From Granulicella pectinivorans (GTDB lineage: Bacteria; Acidobacteriota; Terriglobia; Terriglobales; Acidobacteriaceae), in assembly GCF_900114625.1 (NCBI RefSeq), contig NZ_FOZL01000001.1, positions 4,092,001 through 4,156,000 on the forward strand: a stretch of DNA of 64,000 nt. Direction: 5' to 3'. Positions 39,703 to 48,981 of this stretch are shown here, piece by piece; the stretch's first letter is position 1, and every line of letters starts with the position of its first letter. Made by a program: the position numbers and the translations under genes. A model generated the notes under the pieces. It was not told the DNA's origin, searched no databases, and saw only the letters and a program-made list of their open reading frames with translations.

Positions 39703-40896
39703 ATGCCCAATGCTCTGGTTGCATCCGCGAAGGTTCTTGAAACAATCGACGAGCGTCTGCTTCGTTGTGGCATCAGCCGCCGAGCCTTTCTCATCTTCTG
39801 TTCCAGCCTGATGATTGCCGCACCGTATGGCCTCGCCATTACGGAAAAGAAGACGCCGGAGGAGGTCGCAGCCGGACTCGGCAAGGTGGTCCGTCCGCCC
39901 GTGATCTGGCTTCACTTTCAAGACTGCACGGGCTGCACGGAATCTCTTCTACAAACATCACATCCGGACTTTGGCGATCTGATCCTGAACATCATATCGC
40001 TCGAATACCACGAGACGTTGATGGCAGGATCTGGTTTACAGGCACGGCAGGCGCTGGATGAGGCCGTGAAGAAATATGCGGGCAAGTACATCCTCGTAGT
40101 CGAGGGATCGATCCCCACCAAGGATCAAGGGATTTACATGAAGATGGCGGGTCGACCCGCTCTGAATGTTCTTGCGGACATCGGTGGCAAGGCTGCCGCG
40201 ATCGTTGCGATCGGGTCCTGTGCTTCCTGGGGCGGCATACCCTCTGCGGATCCCGATCCGACCGGCGCAGTCGGCGTCGCCGATCTTCTTCCGAACAAGT
40301 CGATTGTCAATATCCCGGGTTGCCCGCCGAATCCCTATACGCTCCTCGGTGTGCTGCTGCAGTACGCGTCGAACGGTACGCTACCGGAGGCGGATGAACT
40401 CAGACGACCCAAGTTTGCCTTCGATCGCGACATTCATGAACATTGCACACGGCGAGCACACTTCGATGCGGGCAACTTCGTAAAACAGTATGGCGATGAA
40501 GGGCATCGGGAAGGCTGGTGTCTTTACGAGATGGGCTGCAAAGGTCCTGAGACACATGCGGGCTGTTCGACGCGGCACTTCAATGAAATTCCCGATGTGT
40601 GGCCCATCGGCATTGGGGCACCATGCATCGGCTGCACGGAAAAGAGCGTCGCGTTCCGTATTCCGATGTTTCAGGTTGTCCAGTTGCATACCATCGCGGC
40701 TCCGCCAACCAGCTTCGCCCCTATCACCACAACACATGGCAGCATGAGTCCCCTTGCGACAGGACTCGTTGGACTGGGTGTTGGCGCGCTTGCCGGTGCA
40801 GGGTACGTGGCGTCGCGCAAGTTCTCGAAGGAACAGGGCTACGACGGCCCCCCAGGTTCGACACCATCCAATTCAGAACCGGGAGACGACGCATGA
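39703..40896 (+). CDS. hybO: [NiFe]-hydrogenase small subunit (Hyd-2/HybO type)
   Basis: This 397-residue Fe-S subunit has a twin-arginine signal (ISRRAFLIFCSSL, residues 24-36), so the mature enzyme faces the periplasm. Cluster ligands are visible: proximal DCTGCTES (Cys75, Cys78), IGSCASWGG and PGCPPNP; distal/medial motifs HCTRRAHFD, GWCLYEMGCKGP and APCIGCTE. The proximal motif is CTGC, without the extra cysteine (CTCC) of oxygen-tolerant Hyd-1-type enzymes, so a standard oxygen-sensitive type is expected. A weak C-terminal helix (about 355-375) may anchor it. The hybO-hybA-hybB-hybC order is that of E. coli hydrogenase 2. The stop overlaps hybA (ATGA). Confidence 0.93.
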   Translation: MPNALVASAKVLETIDERLLRCGISRRAFLIFCSSLMIAAPYGLAITEKKTPEEVAAGLGKVVRPPVIWLHFQDCTGCTESLLQTSHPDFGDLILNIISLEYHETLMAGSGLQARQALDEAVKKYAGKYILVVEGSIPTKDQGIYMKMAGRPALNVLADIGGKAAAIVAIGSCASWGGIPSADPDPTGAVGVADLLPNKSIVNIPGCPPNPYTLLGVLLQYASNGTLPEADELRRPKFAFDRDIHEHCTRRAHFDAGNFVKQYGDEGHREGWCLYEMGCKGPETHAGCSTRHFNEIPDVWPIGIGAPCIGCTEKSVAFRIPMFQVVQLHTIAAPPTSFAPITTTHGSMSPLATGLVGLGVGALAGAGYVASRKFSKEQGYDGPPGSTPSNSEPGDDA

Positions 40897-41840
40897 CCGC
40901 TCCGCTCACGCGACGCCAGGCTTTCAAGGTAGCCGCCGGACTGGGTGGCGCCATCGCAGCCGCGGTGTTGCCCAAGCCGGCTCAAGCGTCAACCGAAGAA
41001 CATCCGGCTCATCCTGTTGCCGCTCCCGACGCGATTGCAATGCTCTACGACAGCACCATCTGCACCGGATGCAAAGCCTGCATGCCTGCGTGCAACGAGG
41101 CCAATGGTCTACCCACGGACACTACACTCTCAGGCGGTATCTGGGACATGCCGACCGGACTGAATGCCAAGACAAAGAACATCATCGAACTCTACGAGGA
41201 TCCACAGACGGATGAGTTCGCTTTCGTGAAGAAGCAGTGTATGCACTGTCTCGACCCGGCGTGTGTAACCGGATGCCCCTTCGGTTCGCTCGTGAAGCGT
41301 GATCTCGGAGCTGTGACATGGAACAGCTCTCTGTGTATTGGCTGCCGGTACTGCGAGGTCGCCTGTCCCTTTGAAGTGCCGCAATTCCAGTGGGAGAACT
41401 GGAACCCCAAGATCGTCAAGTGCGAGTTCTGTTACGACCAACGTCTCGTCGAAGGCCTCGAACCGGCATGCACGGCAGCCTGCCCAACGGGTGCTGTGAT
41501 CTTCGGTAAGCGAGTCGATCTGCTCAGCAAAGCTAAAGACCGCATCACAGCAACGCCGGACAAGTACTTCGAGCAGCGCGTTTACGGAGAGCATGAGGCA
41601 GGCGGTACGCAGGTGCTGTATCTTTCCGGCGTTTCCTTTCAAAAGATCGGTCTCCCTAAACTCGGCAACACCTCGATTGGGCACTACGCCACCAAGGTCA
41701 CCTCGGTTCTCTATAAATGGCTTGGCGGTCCCGTCGCTGTGGCGGGTCTTCTGGGCTTCTTCATCCGGCGCAACTGGAAGCGCCACGAGTTGGAACGATT
41801 GACACAAGAGAAGAAGACAGGGTATCCCGACCAGCTATGA
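40893..41840 (+). CDS. hybA: Hydrogenase Fe-S electron-transfer subunit HybA
   Basis: This 315-residue ferredoxin-like subunit has a Tat-like N terminus (LTRRQAFKVAAGLGG) and four [4Fe-4S] motifs: CTGCKACMPAC (57-67), CMHCLDPACVTGCP, CIGCRYCEVACP, and CEFCYDQ with CTAACP. One C-terminal helix (KWLGGPVAVAGLLGFFIRR) anchors it in the membrane. It links the small subunit to the quinone-reactive HybB. The true start is the ATG that overlaps hybO by four bases; the longer frame shadows hybO. Confidence 0.93.
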   Translation: MTAPLTRRQAFKVAAGLGGAIAAAVLPKPAQASTEEHPAHPVAAPDAIAMLYDSTICTGCKACMPACNEANGLPTDTTLSGGIWDMPTGLNAKTKNIIELYEDPQTDEFAFVKKQCMHCLDPACVTGCPFGSLVKRDLGAVTWNSSLCIGCRYCEVACPFEVPQFQWENWNPKIVKCEFCYDQRLVEGLEPACTAACPTGAVIFGKRVDLLSKAKDRITATPDKYFEQRVYGEHEAGGTQVLYLSGVSFQKIGLPKLGNTSIGHYATKVTSVLYKWLGGPVAVAGLLGFFIRRNWKRHELERLTQEKKTGYPDQL

Positions 41841-43159
41841 CACCGACCACACCCACAGAGGACAAGAGGGGCACGACTCTCATCAATCACTGGCAGTGCG
41901 GTGTGCCAGTCACGCGCGGACCCGTGCTCAGCCCACTTCTTTTCGTGCTCATCGCCATTGCAGCACTCGGTCTGGGGTTAGCGGCACTCCGCTTCGTCTC
42001 TCCACTTGGACCATTCTCAGGGATGAACGACGTCTATGCCTGGGGCATCTGGAAGACCTACAACGTCATGACGCTCACCGCACTCGGCTCAGGCCCTTTG
42101 GCGCTCGGAATAGCGGCGTGGGTCTTCGACCGGCAGAGGCTGCACGTCGTGATGCGAACCGCACTGGTCTCGGGTTTCCTCTTTTACTCCACAGGTCTTA
42201 TCGCTCTGGGCTTCGATGTCGGGCGTCCCTGGAACTTCTACAGTGCCCTCCTTCCATGGCGTTGGAACAGCGGGTCGGCGATGCTCGAGATCTCTATTTG
42301 CATGCCACTTTATTGCGCCTTATTCCTATCCTTCGAAATTCTCCCTCTTTTTCTCGAGCGGCTTTACTACACCGGGAACGAGAAGAGTCGTGCCTTTCTT
42401 CGTCACTTCTCCCCGGTCATCCGCAAAGTCTATCCGTTCTTCCTCGTCGGAGCTTACGTTATACCGCTGATGCATCAATCTTCTCTGGGCGGTCTTCTAC
42501 TTCTGGCCGGCACGAAGATCAATCCTTTGTGGCAGACACCCGTCATGCCTTTGCTCTACCTTATCGCGGCAGGCTTGTGCGGCATCGCCTTCACCATCCT
42601 TCTCCTCATGATCGCTTGCCTCCGCTATCGAAGATCTCTCGATGCGGGCATTCTCAACGAGCTCGCTCAAATACTCGCCGGAGTATCCTTCGTCTTTCTC
42701 ACGATCCAGTTTTGCGATCTCTTATGGCGGCATCAACTCGCTGCTGTGTTCGCCTTCGACCGGATGAGCTTTCTATTCTTAGCTGAGACAATTCTGATCG
42801 CTGCACCCGCCGTCGCTCTCTGCTTTCGGCGCCTGCGTGGGACACCACGATCGCTGCTCAACATGTCTGCGCTAGCCTGCGTGGGAGGAATGGCTTACCG
42901 CTTTATCCCAACATCCATTGCCTATGAGCCCGATCGCAGCACGGCCTACTTCCCCTCAGCTCCGGAGATCGTGATGGCCGCAGGTTACATCGCACTCGGA
43001 TGCGTAGCCTTCACCCTCGCCGTCAACTACTTTGCGGTTCTGCCTGGGGAGGCCAGCACATGGGATCACAGCTTCCGTCCCTTTCGCTGGCCACACAAGC
43101 TGATGCCCCAGTCCAACACCCACCCACACCAAACCGCACCACTTGAAAGAGGGATCTGA
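41837..43159 (+). CDS. hybB: Hydrogenase quinone-linked membrane subunit HybB (NrfD family)
   Basis: This 440-residue NrfD/PsrC-family protein has nine to ten membrane helices, with NDVYAWGIWKTYNVMTLTALGSG near the N terminus, GFDVGRPWNFYSALLPWRWNSG, and VGAYVIPLMHQSSLGGLLLL in the centre, all family-typical. It passes electrons between HybA and the quinone pool. It overlaps hybA by four bases (ATGA) and hybC by one (TGATG). In E. coli the homologue lets Hyd-2 work in both directions; whether this enzyme does so is unknown. Confidence 0.92.
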   Translation: MTPTTPTEDKRGTTLINHWQCGVPVTRGPVLSPLLFVLIAIAALGLGLAALRFVSPLGPFSGMNDVYAWGIWKTYNVMTLTALGSGPLALGIAAWVFDRQRLHVVMRTALVSGFLFYSTGLIALGFDVGRPWNFYSALLPWRWNSGSAMLEISICMPLYCALFLSFEILPLFLERLYYTGNEKSRAFLRHFSPVIRKVYPFFLVGAYVIPLMHQSSLGGLLLLAGTKINPLWQTPVMPLLYLIAAGLCGIAFTILLLMIACLRYRRSLDAGILNELAQILAGVSFVFLTIQFCDLLWRHQLAAVFAFDRMSFLFLAETILIAAPAVALCFRRLRGTPRSLLNMSALACVGGMAYRFIPTSIAYEPDRSTAYFPSAPEIVMAAGYIALGCVAFTLAVNYFAVLPGEASTWDHSFRPFRWPHKLMPQSNTHPHQTAPLERGI

Positions 43160-44856
43160 TGGCCCGTATCTCCATAGACCCCGTGACTCGCATTGAAGGT
43201 CATCTTCGCATCGACGTCGAAGTTGAAGACGGCATCGTCAATAAGGCCTGGGCGAGTTGCACGATGTGGCGTGGCCTTGAAGCCATTCTGCGTGGTCGCG
43301 ACGCACGTGAGGGTTGGGTCTTCGCCCAACGCTTTTGCGGAGTATGCACGACGGTTCACGCCATGGCCTCGGTTCGCGCAGTGGAAGACGCGCTCACGCT
43401 CGAAATCCCTCCCAATGCGCAATACATCCGCAACCTGATTCTTATCTGTCATGCCCTGCACGATCACATCGTGCATTTCTATCATCTATCCGCACTGGAC
43501 TGGGTCGACATCATGCAAATTCCCAAGGCGGATACAGCCAAGGCGGCATCAATCGCGGAGGGTGCTAGTTCGTGGAAAGGAAACTCCCGGCGCGAGCTCG
43601 AGACAGTGCAGAACAAGGTGAAGGGGCTTGTCGCGAGTGGCCAGCTTGGAATCTTTTCGCATGGATACTGGGGTCATCCGGCCATGCGGCTCAGCCCAGA
43701 GTTGAACCTCATTCTTTTCTCCCACTACCTGCAGGCACTGGACTTCCAACGCAAGTCCTGCCAAGTCGTCGCGATCCTTGGAGGTAAAACACCGCATATC
43801 CAAAACCTTGCGGTGGGCGGCGTGATGAACGCCATCAACCTCAACAGTCTCGCAACCATGAATATGGATCGGCTCGGAATGCTCAAGGCTATCCTAGAGG
43901 ATCTCATTCCGTTCGTGCAGCAGGCTTTCCTCGTCGATAACTGCCTGCTCGCTGCCTCATACCCTGAGTACTTCAAGTACGGCCGTGGCGTTGCAAACTA
44001 TCTCGCGGTGCCGGATCTTCCTCTCGATGCGAAGGCCACGAAATTCGATCTGCCGGGCGGTGTCATTATGGGCGGAGATCTCAGCAGCATGAAGCCTATC
44101 TTGAACTGGAAAGATGAATCCTTCCGCAAGGCGGTCACTGAAGACTCAACCCATGCCTGGTACAAAGGTGGCGGGCCCCTGGAACCATACAAAGGCGAGA
44201 CCATTCCGGACTATACCGACTTCCAAGAAGAAGCAAAGTACACATGGGTCAAGGCGCCACGTTATGACGGCAACCCGATGCAGGTCGGCCCACTCGCCAA
44301 CGTTCTCGTAGGCTATGCAGCCGGTCATCCACTCACGCGCAAGTGGACAGACGTAGCCTTCAAAGGGATCGCCTCCGTTCATGGCTTGAAGGTCACAACA
44401 AACGATATGCAGTCCACCATGGGACGATACCTTGCACGTTCGATCCGCTCTTCTATGCTTGCCGACCTCGCACTTGAACACCTTGAGCTGCTCACCACCA
44501 ATATCCTGAACGGCGACCATACCACGTACAACGTGCCCCAGTTCCCCACTGGCGAGATGATGGGCATGGGGATGCACGAGGCGCCGCGTGGCGCTCTCTC
44601 ACACTGGGTCGTCATCAAGAACGGAGCTTTCACCAACTATCAGGCGGTCGTGCCCACCACCTGGAATGCGAGCCCGCGTGACGAGAAGGGCGTTCCCGGC
44701 CCTTACGAGACTTCGCTCATCGGCAATCCGGTGGTCGACGCAGAGAAGCCACTCGAGGTCCTGCGCACGGTCCATTCTTTCGATCCATGCATGGCCTGCT
44801 CCTGCCATACGCTCGATGCGACCGGCAAGGAGATCGCGCAGGTGAAGGTACAGTGA
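43159..44856 (+). CDS. hybC: [NiFe]-hydrogenase large catalytic subunit (HybC type)
   Basis: This 565-residue subunit carries the Ni-Fe site. The L1 motif is QRFCGVCTTVHAMAS (Cys60, Cys63) and the L2 motif is DPCMACSCH (Cys544, Cys547, His550). A 15-residue tail after His550 (TLDATGKEIAQVKVQ) is the peptide cut by the HybD-type protease encoded next. The N-terminal RISIDPVTRIEGHLRIDVEVE is also characteristic. It has no signal peptide and would be exported with HybO by the Tat system. Together with hybO, hybA and hybB it makes a complete periplasm-facing, quinone-linked enzyme. Confidence 0.95.
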   Translation: MARISIDPVTRIEGHLRIDVEVEDGIVNKAWASCTMWRGLEAILRGRDAREGWVFAQRFCGVCTTVHAMASVRAVEDALTLEIPPNAQYIRNLILICHALHDHIVHFYHLSALDWVDIMQIPKADTAKAASIAEGASSWKGNSRRELETVQNKVKGLVASGQLGIFSHGYWGHPAMRLSPELNLILFSHYLQALDFQRKSCQVVAILGGKTPHIQNLAVGGVMNAINLNSLATMNMDRLGMLKAILEDLIPFVQQAFLVDNCLLAASYPEYFKYGRGVANYLAVPDLPLDAKATKFDLPGGVIMGGDLSSMKPILNWKDESFRKAVTEDSTHAWYKGGGPLEPYKGETIPDYTDFQEEAKYTWVKAPRYDGNPMQVGPLANVLVGYAAGHPLTRKWTDVAFKGIASVHGLKVTTNDMQSTMGRYLARSIRSSMLADLALEHLELLTTNILNGDHTTYNVPQFPTGEMMGMGMHEAPRGALSHWVVIKNGAFTNYQAVVPTTWNASPRDEKGVPGPYETSLIGNPVVDAEKPLEVLRTVHSFDPCMACSCHTLDATGKEIAQVKVQ

Positions 44857-45434
44857 CTATCCTCGACAACAATGCGATACCATCCATCTCCATCATCGGC
44901 CTAGGCAATGTCTTTCTCGGCGATGACGGCTTCGGACCACTGGCTGTAGAGACGTTTCGCTGCGCCTATCGGTGTGGGCCGGAGGTTGAGGTACTCGATC
45001 TTGGCACGCCAGGGCTCGATCTCGCGCCGTACCTTTACGACCGTGAGCTTGTCGTCGTCGTCGATGCCGTCCACGCCGACCTACCGTCAGGAACTCTCTC
45101 CATGTTCAGCGAAGAGGACTTCGTCAGCCAGCGTGCCAAGCTGCGCATCACTGGCCACGATCCCGGTCTATGGGAGTCTCTCGCCCACCTCCGACTGGCG
45201 GGATTCGCGCCAACCGAACTCATCGTGCTCGGCGTAAATCCTACATCGTGCCGCTACGCTGAAGGGATGAGTCCCGAAGTGCTCGGGAGCGCAACGGAAG
45301 CGGCAAAGACCATCGCACAGCTCCTTGTGGATCACGGCATCGCCTGTGACCCACGCGAGGGATCGACGCCGCCGCAGTTGTGGTGGATGCATGTCGCACC
45401 TGGCGAGCAGACGGGGGTACCCTGGCATGCATGA
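44853..45434 (+). CDS. hybD: Hydrogenase maturation protease HybD
   Basis: This 193-residue protease removes the C-terminal tail of HybC after nickel insertion. The N-terminal GLGNVFLGDDGFGPLAVE, the VVVDAVHADLPSG strand and a later ITGHDPG supply the Asp and His ligands used for nickel sensing in HybD/HycI. The GTG start overlaps the hybC stop (GTGA) and is preceded by GGTGAAGG. About 40 extra C-terminal residues (from CDPREGSTPPQ) exceed the usual 160. It overlaps hypA by eight bases. Confidence 0.92.
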   Translation: MTILDNNAIPSISIIGLGNVFLGDDGFGPLAVETFRCAYRCGPEVEVLDLGTPGLDLAPYLYDRELVVVVDAVHADLPSGTLSMFSEEDFVSQRAKLRITGHDPGLWESLAHLRLAGFAPTELIVLGVNPTSCRYAEGMSPEVLGSATEAAKTIAQLLVDHGIACDPREGSTPPQLWWMHVAPGEQTGVPWHA

Positions 45435-45819
45435 GATCTCCGTCGCAGAGGGCATCGTCGAGTTGGTTGAGGAGAAGGCACGAGCGCAGCGAGCATGCAG
45501 TATTACGCTGATCAAGCTCCTCCTTGGTGAGTTCACGACGATCGTACGAGAGGCACTCGAGTTCGCGTTCGAGATCGTCTGCAAAGGCACTCTCGCCGAA
45601 CACGCCCAATTGGAGATTGAGTTCGTTCCGATGATCGTGCGTTGCGTCGTCTGCGACGCAAACACCAAGCCTATCGGTGGGCTGTGCTTGATTTGCGCGA
45701 CGTGTGGCTTTCCCATGGAGATCGTCTCCGGCGAGGATCTGCGGATCGAATATATCGAGATAGAAACAGAAGAGGAGCGACTGCAATGGAACGAGTACCT
45801 GTCCAAACAAATGTCCTGA
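45427..45819 (+). CDS. hypA: Hydrogenase nickel-incorporation protein HypA
   Basis: HypA delivers nickel to the large subunit. The 130-residue protein begins with MHEISVAEG (nickel-binding His2) and has a zinc site with RCVVCDANT and CLICATCGFP. The start is fixed by the MHE motif; it overlaps hybD by eight bases, and the 3' end overlaps hypB by 34 bases. The C-terminal 25 residues are acidic. Confidence 0.92.
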   Translation: MHEISVAEGIVELVEEKARAQRACSITLIKLLLGEFTTIVREALEFAFEIVCKGTLAEHAQLEIEFVPMIVRCVVCDANTKPIGGLCLICATCGFPMEIVSGEDLRIEYIEIETEEERLQWNEYLSKQMS

Positions 45820-46463
45820 ATGCAAACCAGGAGACCGCGCAAAGGAACCGGTTGCAATTTGCAGAGCGGAACCTGCTGGTCGTGAATCTGATGTCGGCGC
45901 CGGGCGCAGGTAAGACCACCCTGCTCGAGGCGACGATCAAGGCACTTAGCGGCCGTCGCCGCCTGGCAGTCATCGAGGGCGATCTCCAGACCGATCTCGA
46001 CGCACAACGGATCCAAGCGCTCGGTGTACGCTCCCACCAAATCACCACAGGAACGGTCTGTCATCTCGATGCACGTATGGTTGCGCGCGCCCTCGACGCC
46101 TTCTCCATCGAAGAACTCGATCTCCTGGTGATTGAGAATGTCGGCAACCTGATCTGCCCGGCATCGTTCGACCTTGGCGAGAGTCTTCGCGTTGTGGTTT
46201 GCAGTGTTGCGGAGGGAGCTGACAAGCCGAAGAAGTATCCCATCATGTTTAACAAGGCCAACGTCGTCCTCATCAATAAGATTGATTTGGCGGAAGCCTC
46301 AGATGTCGATTTGCAGGAACTGGAGTCGAACGTGAGGCAGGTCAATCCCAATGCGATGATCTTTCTCCTTTCCGCAAAGACCCGGATCGGTCTTGATGCC
46401 TGGATTGAGTGGCTCGAGCAAGCCATCGAACTCCATGCGGTGAAAACCATGGCGAGTGTATAG
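45786..46463 (+). CDS. hypB: Hydrogenase nickel-insertion GTPase HypB
   Basis: This 225-residue SIMIBI GTPase has a P-loop MSAPGAGKTTLLEATI near residue 36, the VIEGDLQTDLDAQR switch and the specificity motif NKIDLAE. It lacks the His-rich N terminus that stores nickel in some species and the N-terminal CXXCGC motif of E. coli HypB; the start begins MERVPVQTNVLNAN. The start lies inside hypA (34-base overlap). Confidence 0.92.
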   Translation: MERVPVQTNVLNANQETAQRNRLQFAERNLLVVNLMSAPGAGKTTLLEATIKALSGRRRLAVIEGDLQTDLDAQRIQALGVRSHQITTGTVCHLDARMVARALDAFSIEELDLLVIENVGNLICPASFDLGESLRVVVCSVAEGADKPKKYPIMFNKANVVLINKIDLAEASDVDLQELESNVRQVNPNAMIFLLSAKTRIGLDAWIEWLEQAIELHAVKTMASV

Positions 46464-46464
46464 C

Positions 46465-48711
46465 ATGGGCGTCGCGGCATCCGCACCGGTTGAACGTCTT
46501 CACATCGCGCTGAGTGGCGCTGTGCAAGGCGTTGGATTTCGTCCCACGGTCTACCGGCTGGCGACCAGGATGCGACTTTCTGGCTGGGTGCGAAATATGG
46601 CAAGTGGCATCGAGATGGAGGTCGAGGGCACATCGGACCAACTCGAAGCATTGCTTCTCGAGCTAAAAGTCTGCAAGCCCGAAGCAGCCGTCATCGCGAC
46701 TGAGGAGATATCCCGCATTCCTCCCACGGGCAAGGTGGGGTTCGAGATCCTGGGGAGTCGCGGAGATGCATCGGAACCCAAGGGAATAAGCGTACTCCCT
46801 GATCTTGCCACCTGTCCGGAGTGTCTTGCTGAAGTTCTTGCCCCTGCCAACCGTCGCTTCGGTTACCCATTCACGAACTGTACACTCTGCGGCCCGCGCT
46901 ACAGCATTCTTCTCGACATACCCTATGACCGAGCGCACACCACGATGAAGCAGTTCGTTCAGTGTGCGGCGTGTCGCCGCGAGTATGACTCGTATCAAGA
47001 TCGGCGCTTTCATGCGCAACCTAATGGCTGTCGCGCCTGCGGGCCTCGTCTCTACCTCTGGCCGCCAGGCATGAAGGGAGATAACCCGTTTGCCGTGGCG
47101 GCGTGCGCACTCGCAGAGGGTAAGATCGTCGCATTGAAAGGCATCGGCGGCTTCCAACTACTCACAGATGCCCGCAGTTCCGCGGCCGTGAGCCGTCTGC
47201 GCGAGCGCAAGCATCGCGACGAGAAGCCCTTCGCGTTGCTGATGCCGTCTATCGAGAGTGTTCACCAATATTGCCGGGTCAGCGGAGCCGAGCAAGACTT
47301 GCTGCAGTCGCAAGCATCGCCGATCGTCTTGCTTCGTCCGAAGGACTCCCATGGACTCGCCCCGGAGATCGCACGCTTCTCCCCCTTCTTCGGGGTAATG
47401 CTTCCCTGCTCTCCGACCCATCATCTTCTCATGCTGCAGTTCCCCTACCCGGTGGTCGCAACGAGCGGCAACCTCGCTGGCGAGCCAATCGCAACGGAAG
47501 ATGAAGAGGCGCTTCTTCGATTGAAAGAAATAGCTGATCTCTTCGTTCTTCACAATCGCCCGATAGCCCGTGCCTGTGACGATTCCATCGTGCGCGTGAT
47601 GACGAGTTCTGCCCCGCAGGTTCTGCGCCGCGCCCGCGGATATGCACCTCTGCCCATCGCCGTGCCACACCACCTACGGCCTGTGCTTGCCGTTGGTGGT
47701 CACCTCAAGAACACTGTCGCCATCGGACTTGGTCGCCAAGTCGTGCTCAGTCAACATATCGGCGACCTCGATTCAATGGAAGCACGCGATGCGTTCAGCC
47801 GCACGATCGCGGACCTCTGCGCGCTGCACCGCTTCAAGCCCGAATTGCTCGCGTGTGATTCTCATCCCGACTATGCATCCAGCACCTGGGCAAGAGAGCA
47901 CGCTCTTGCCATGGGACTTCCTCTCGTCGAAGTTCAGCACCACCACGCTCATGTCGCCTCCTGTGCTGCAGAGAACGGCCTTCGTGGAGAGTACCTTGGT
48001 GTGGCTTTCGACGGAGCAGGTCTCGGCACAGATGGAACTATCTGGGGCGGTGAGTTCTTCCGTGCAAGCGCCGAAGGATTCGTACGAGTCGGTCACCTTC
48101 GCCCCTTCCTCTTGCCAGGCGGAGAGCAAGCAATGCGAGACTGCTCCCGTTCGGCAGCGGGTGTGCTCTGGCAGGCGCTCGGTCCCAAGCAAGCGCGAAC
48201 GCTCATCGCGCCGGGTATCGCAACCATACTCGAGCACGGCATCCAGGCTCCTGCGACTTCAAGTGTCGGCCGACTCTTCGATGCTGTAGCGCATATCACG
48301 GGGGTCGCCGCAGGAAACCCATTCGAGGGTGCAGCCGCCATGCTGCTCGAGAGCGCCATAGGAGACACGCGATCGGATGCATCGTATGAGATCGGCTGGC
48401 GGGATGGTGTCGGCGATTGGACACCCCTTATCCGCCAACTGGTTACAGATCGGCAGATGCGGGTAGACAGAAAGATACTTGCCATCAAGTTCCACAACGC
48501 CCTGGCAAACTGGATTCTTGCCGTGGCTCAAAGCAGCGACCTTCCTTGCGTTGTGCTCAGCGGTGGTGTCTTTCAGAACGCCTACCTCACCATGCAGACG
48601 AGCCGACTTCTCGAGTCTCATGGTTTCTTCGTCTCAACCCACCACCAGGCTCCTGCTAATGATGGCGGTCTCGCGCTCGGCCAGGCTGTCCTCGCGGGAC
48701 AAATGCACTAG
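46465..48711 (+). CDS. hypF: Carbamoyltransferase HypF
   Basis: HypF turns carbamoyl phosphate into the precursor of the cyanide ligands and passes it to HypE. The 748-residue protein has an acylphosphatase domain (ALSGAVQGVGFRPTVYRLA, about 10-95), two zinc-finger-like pairs (CPECLAEV with CTLCGPRYS, CAACRREYD with CRACGPR), a YrdC/Sua5 domain (IVALKGIGGFQLLTDA) and a Kae1-like C-terminal half (VEVQHHHAHVASCAAENG and GVAFDGAGLGTDG). I use the ATG two bases after the hypB stop; a GTG three codons earlier is possible. Confidence 0.95.
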   Translation: MGVAASAPVERLHIALSGAVQGVGFRPTVYRLATRMRLSGWVRNMASGIEMEVEGTSDQLEALLLELKVCKPEAAVIATEEISRIPPTGKVGFEILGSRGDASEPKGISVLPDLATCPECLAEVLAPANRRFGYPFTNCTLCGPRYSILLDIPYDRAHTTMKQFVQCAACRREYDSYQDRRFHAQPNGCRACGPRLYLWPPGMKGDNPFAVAACALAEGKIVALKGIGGFQLLTDARSSAAVSRLRERKHRDEKPFALLMPSIESVHQYCRVSGAEQDLLQSQASPIVLLRPKDSHGLAPEIARFSPFFGVMLPCSPTHHLLMLQFPYPVVATSGNLAGEPIATEDEEALLRLKEIADLFVLHNRPIARACDDSIVRVMTSSAPQVLRRARGYAPLPIAVPHHLRPVLAVGGHLKNTVAIGLGRQVVLSQHIGDLDSMEARDAFSRTIADLCALHRFKPELLACDSHPDYASSTWAREHALAMGLPLVEVQHHHAHVASCAAENGLRGEYLGVAFDGAGLGTDGTIWGGEFFRASAEGFVRVGHLRPFLLPGGEQAMRDCSRSAAGVLWQALGPKQARTLIAPGIATILEHGIQAPATSSVGRLFDAVAHITGVAAGNPFEGAAAMLLESAIGDTRSDASYEIGWRDGVGDWTPLIRQLVTDRQMRVDRKILAIKFHNALANWILAVAQSSDLPCVVLSGGVFQNAYLTMQTSRLLESHGFFVSTHHQAPANDGGLALGQAVLAGQMH

Positions 48712-48723
48712 AGAGGTAATGCC

Positions 48724-48981
48724 ATGTGTCTCGCTGTACCAGGGAAGATTCTCACGATCCTCGTCGACCCGCACTTTGGCCTGCGCCGAGGAAAAGTAGA
48801 TTTCGGCGGCATCCGTAAAGAGGTGTCACTCGATTACACACCCGATGCGTGTGTGGGTGACTACGTAATGGTTCACGTAGGTTTCGCGCTCTCGGTCGTC
48901 GATGAAGCCGAAGCGAACTACGTCTTTGATGCACTCAAAGAGATGGATCTGCTGGAGGAGTTGGAGGTGATCGCGACATGA
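48724..48981 (+). CDS. hypC: Hydrogenase assembly chaperone HypC
   Basis: HypC carries the Fe(CN)2CO unit with HypD and binds the immature large subunit. The 85-residue protein starts MCLAVPGKIL (the essential Cys2) and has KVDFGGIRKEVSLDY and VGDYVMVHVGFAL. A ribosome-binding AGAGG lies upstream. Its stop overlaps the hypD start (ATGA). Confidence 0.94.
   Translation: MCLAVPGKILTILVDPHFGLRRGKVDFGGIRKEVSLDYTPDACVGDYVMVHVGFALSVVDEAEANYVFDALKEMDLLEELEVIAT

Noticed and set aside
39703..44856. Oxygen-tolerant Hyd-1-type hydrogenase
   Set aside because: The proximal cluster motif is CTGC, and the gene order with hybA and hybB is that of Hyd-2.
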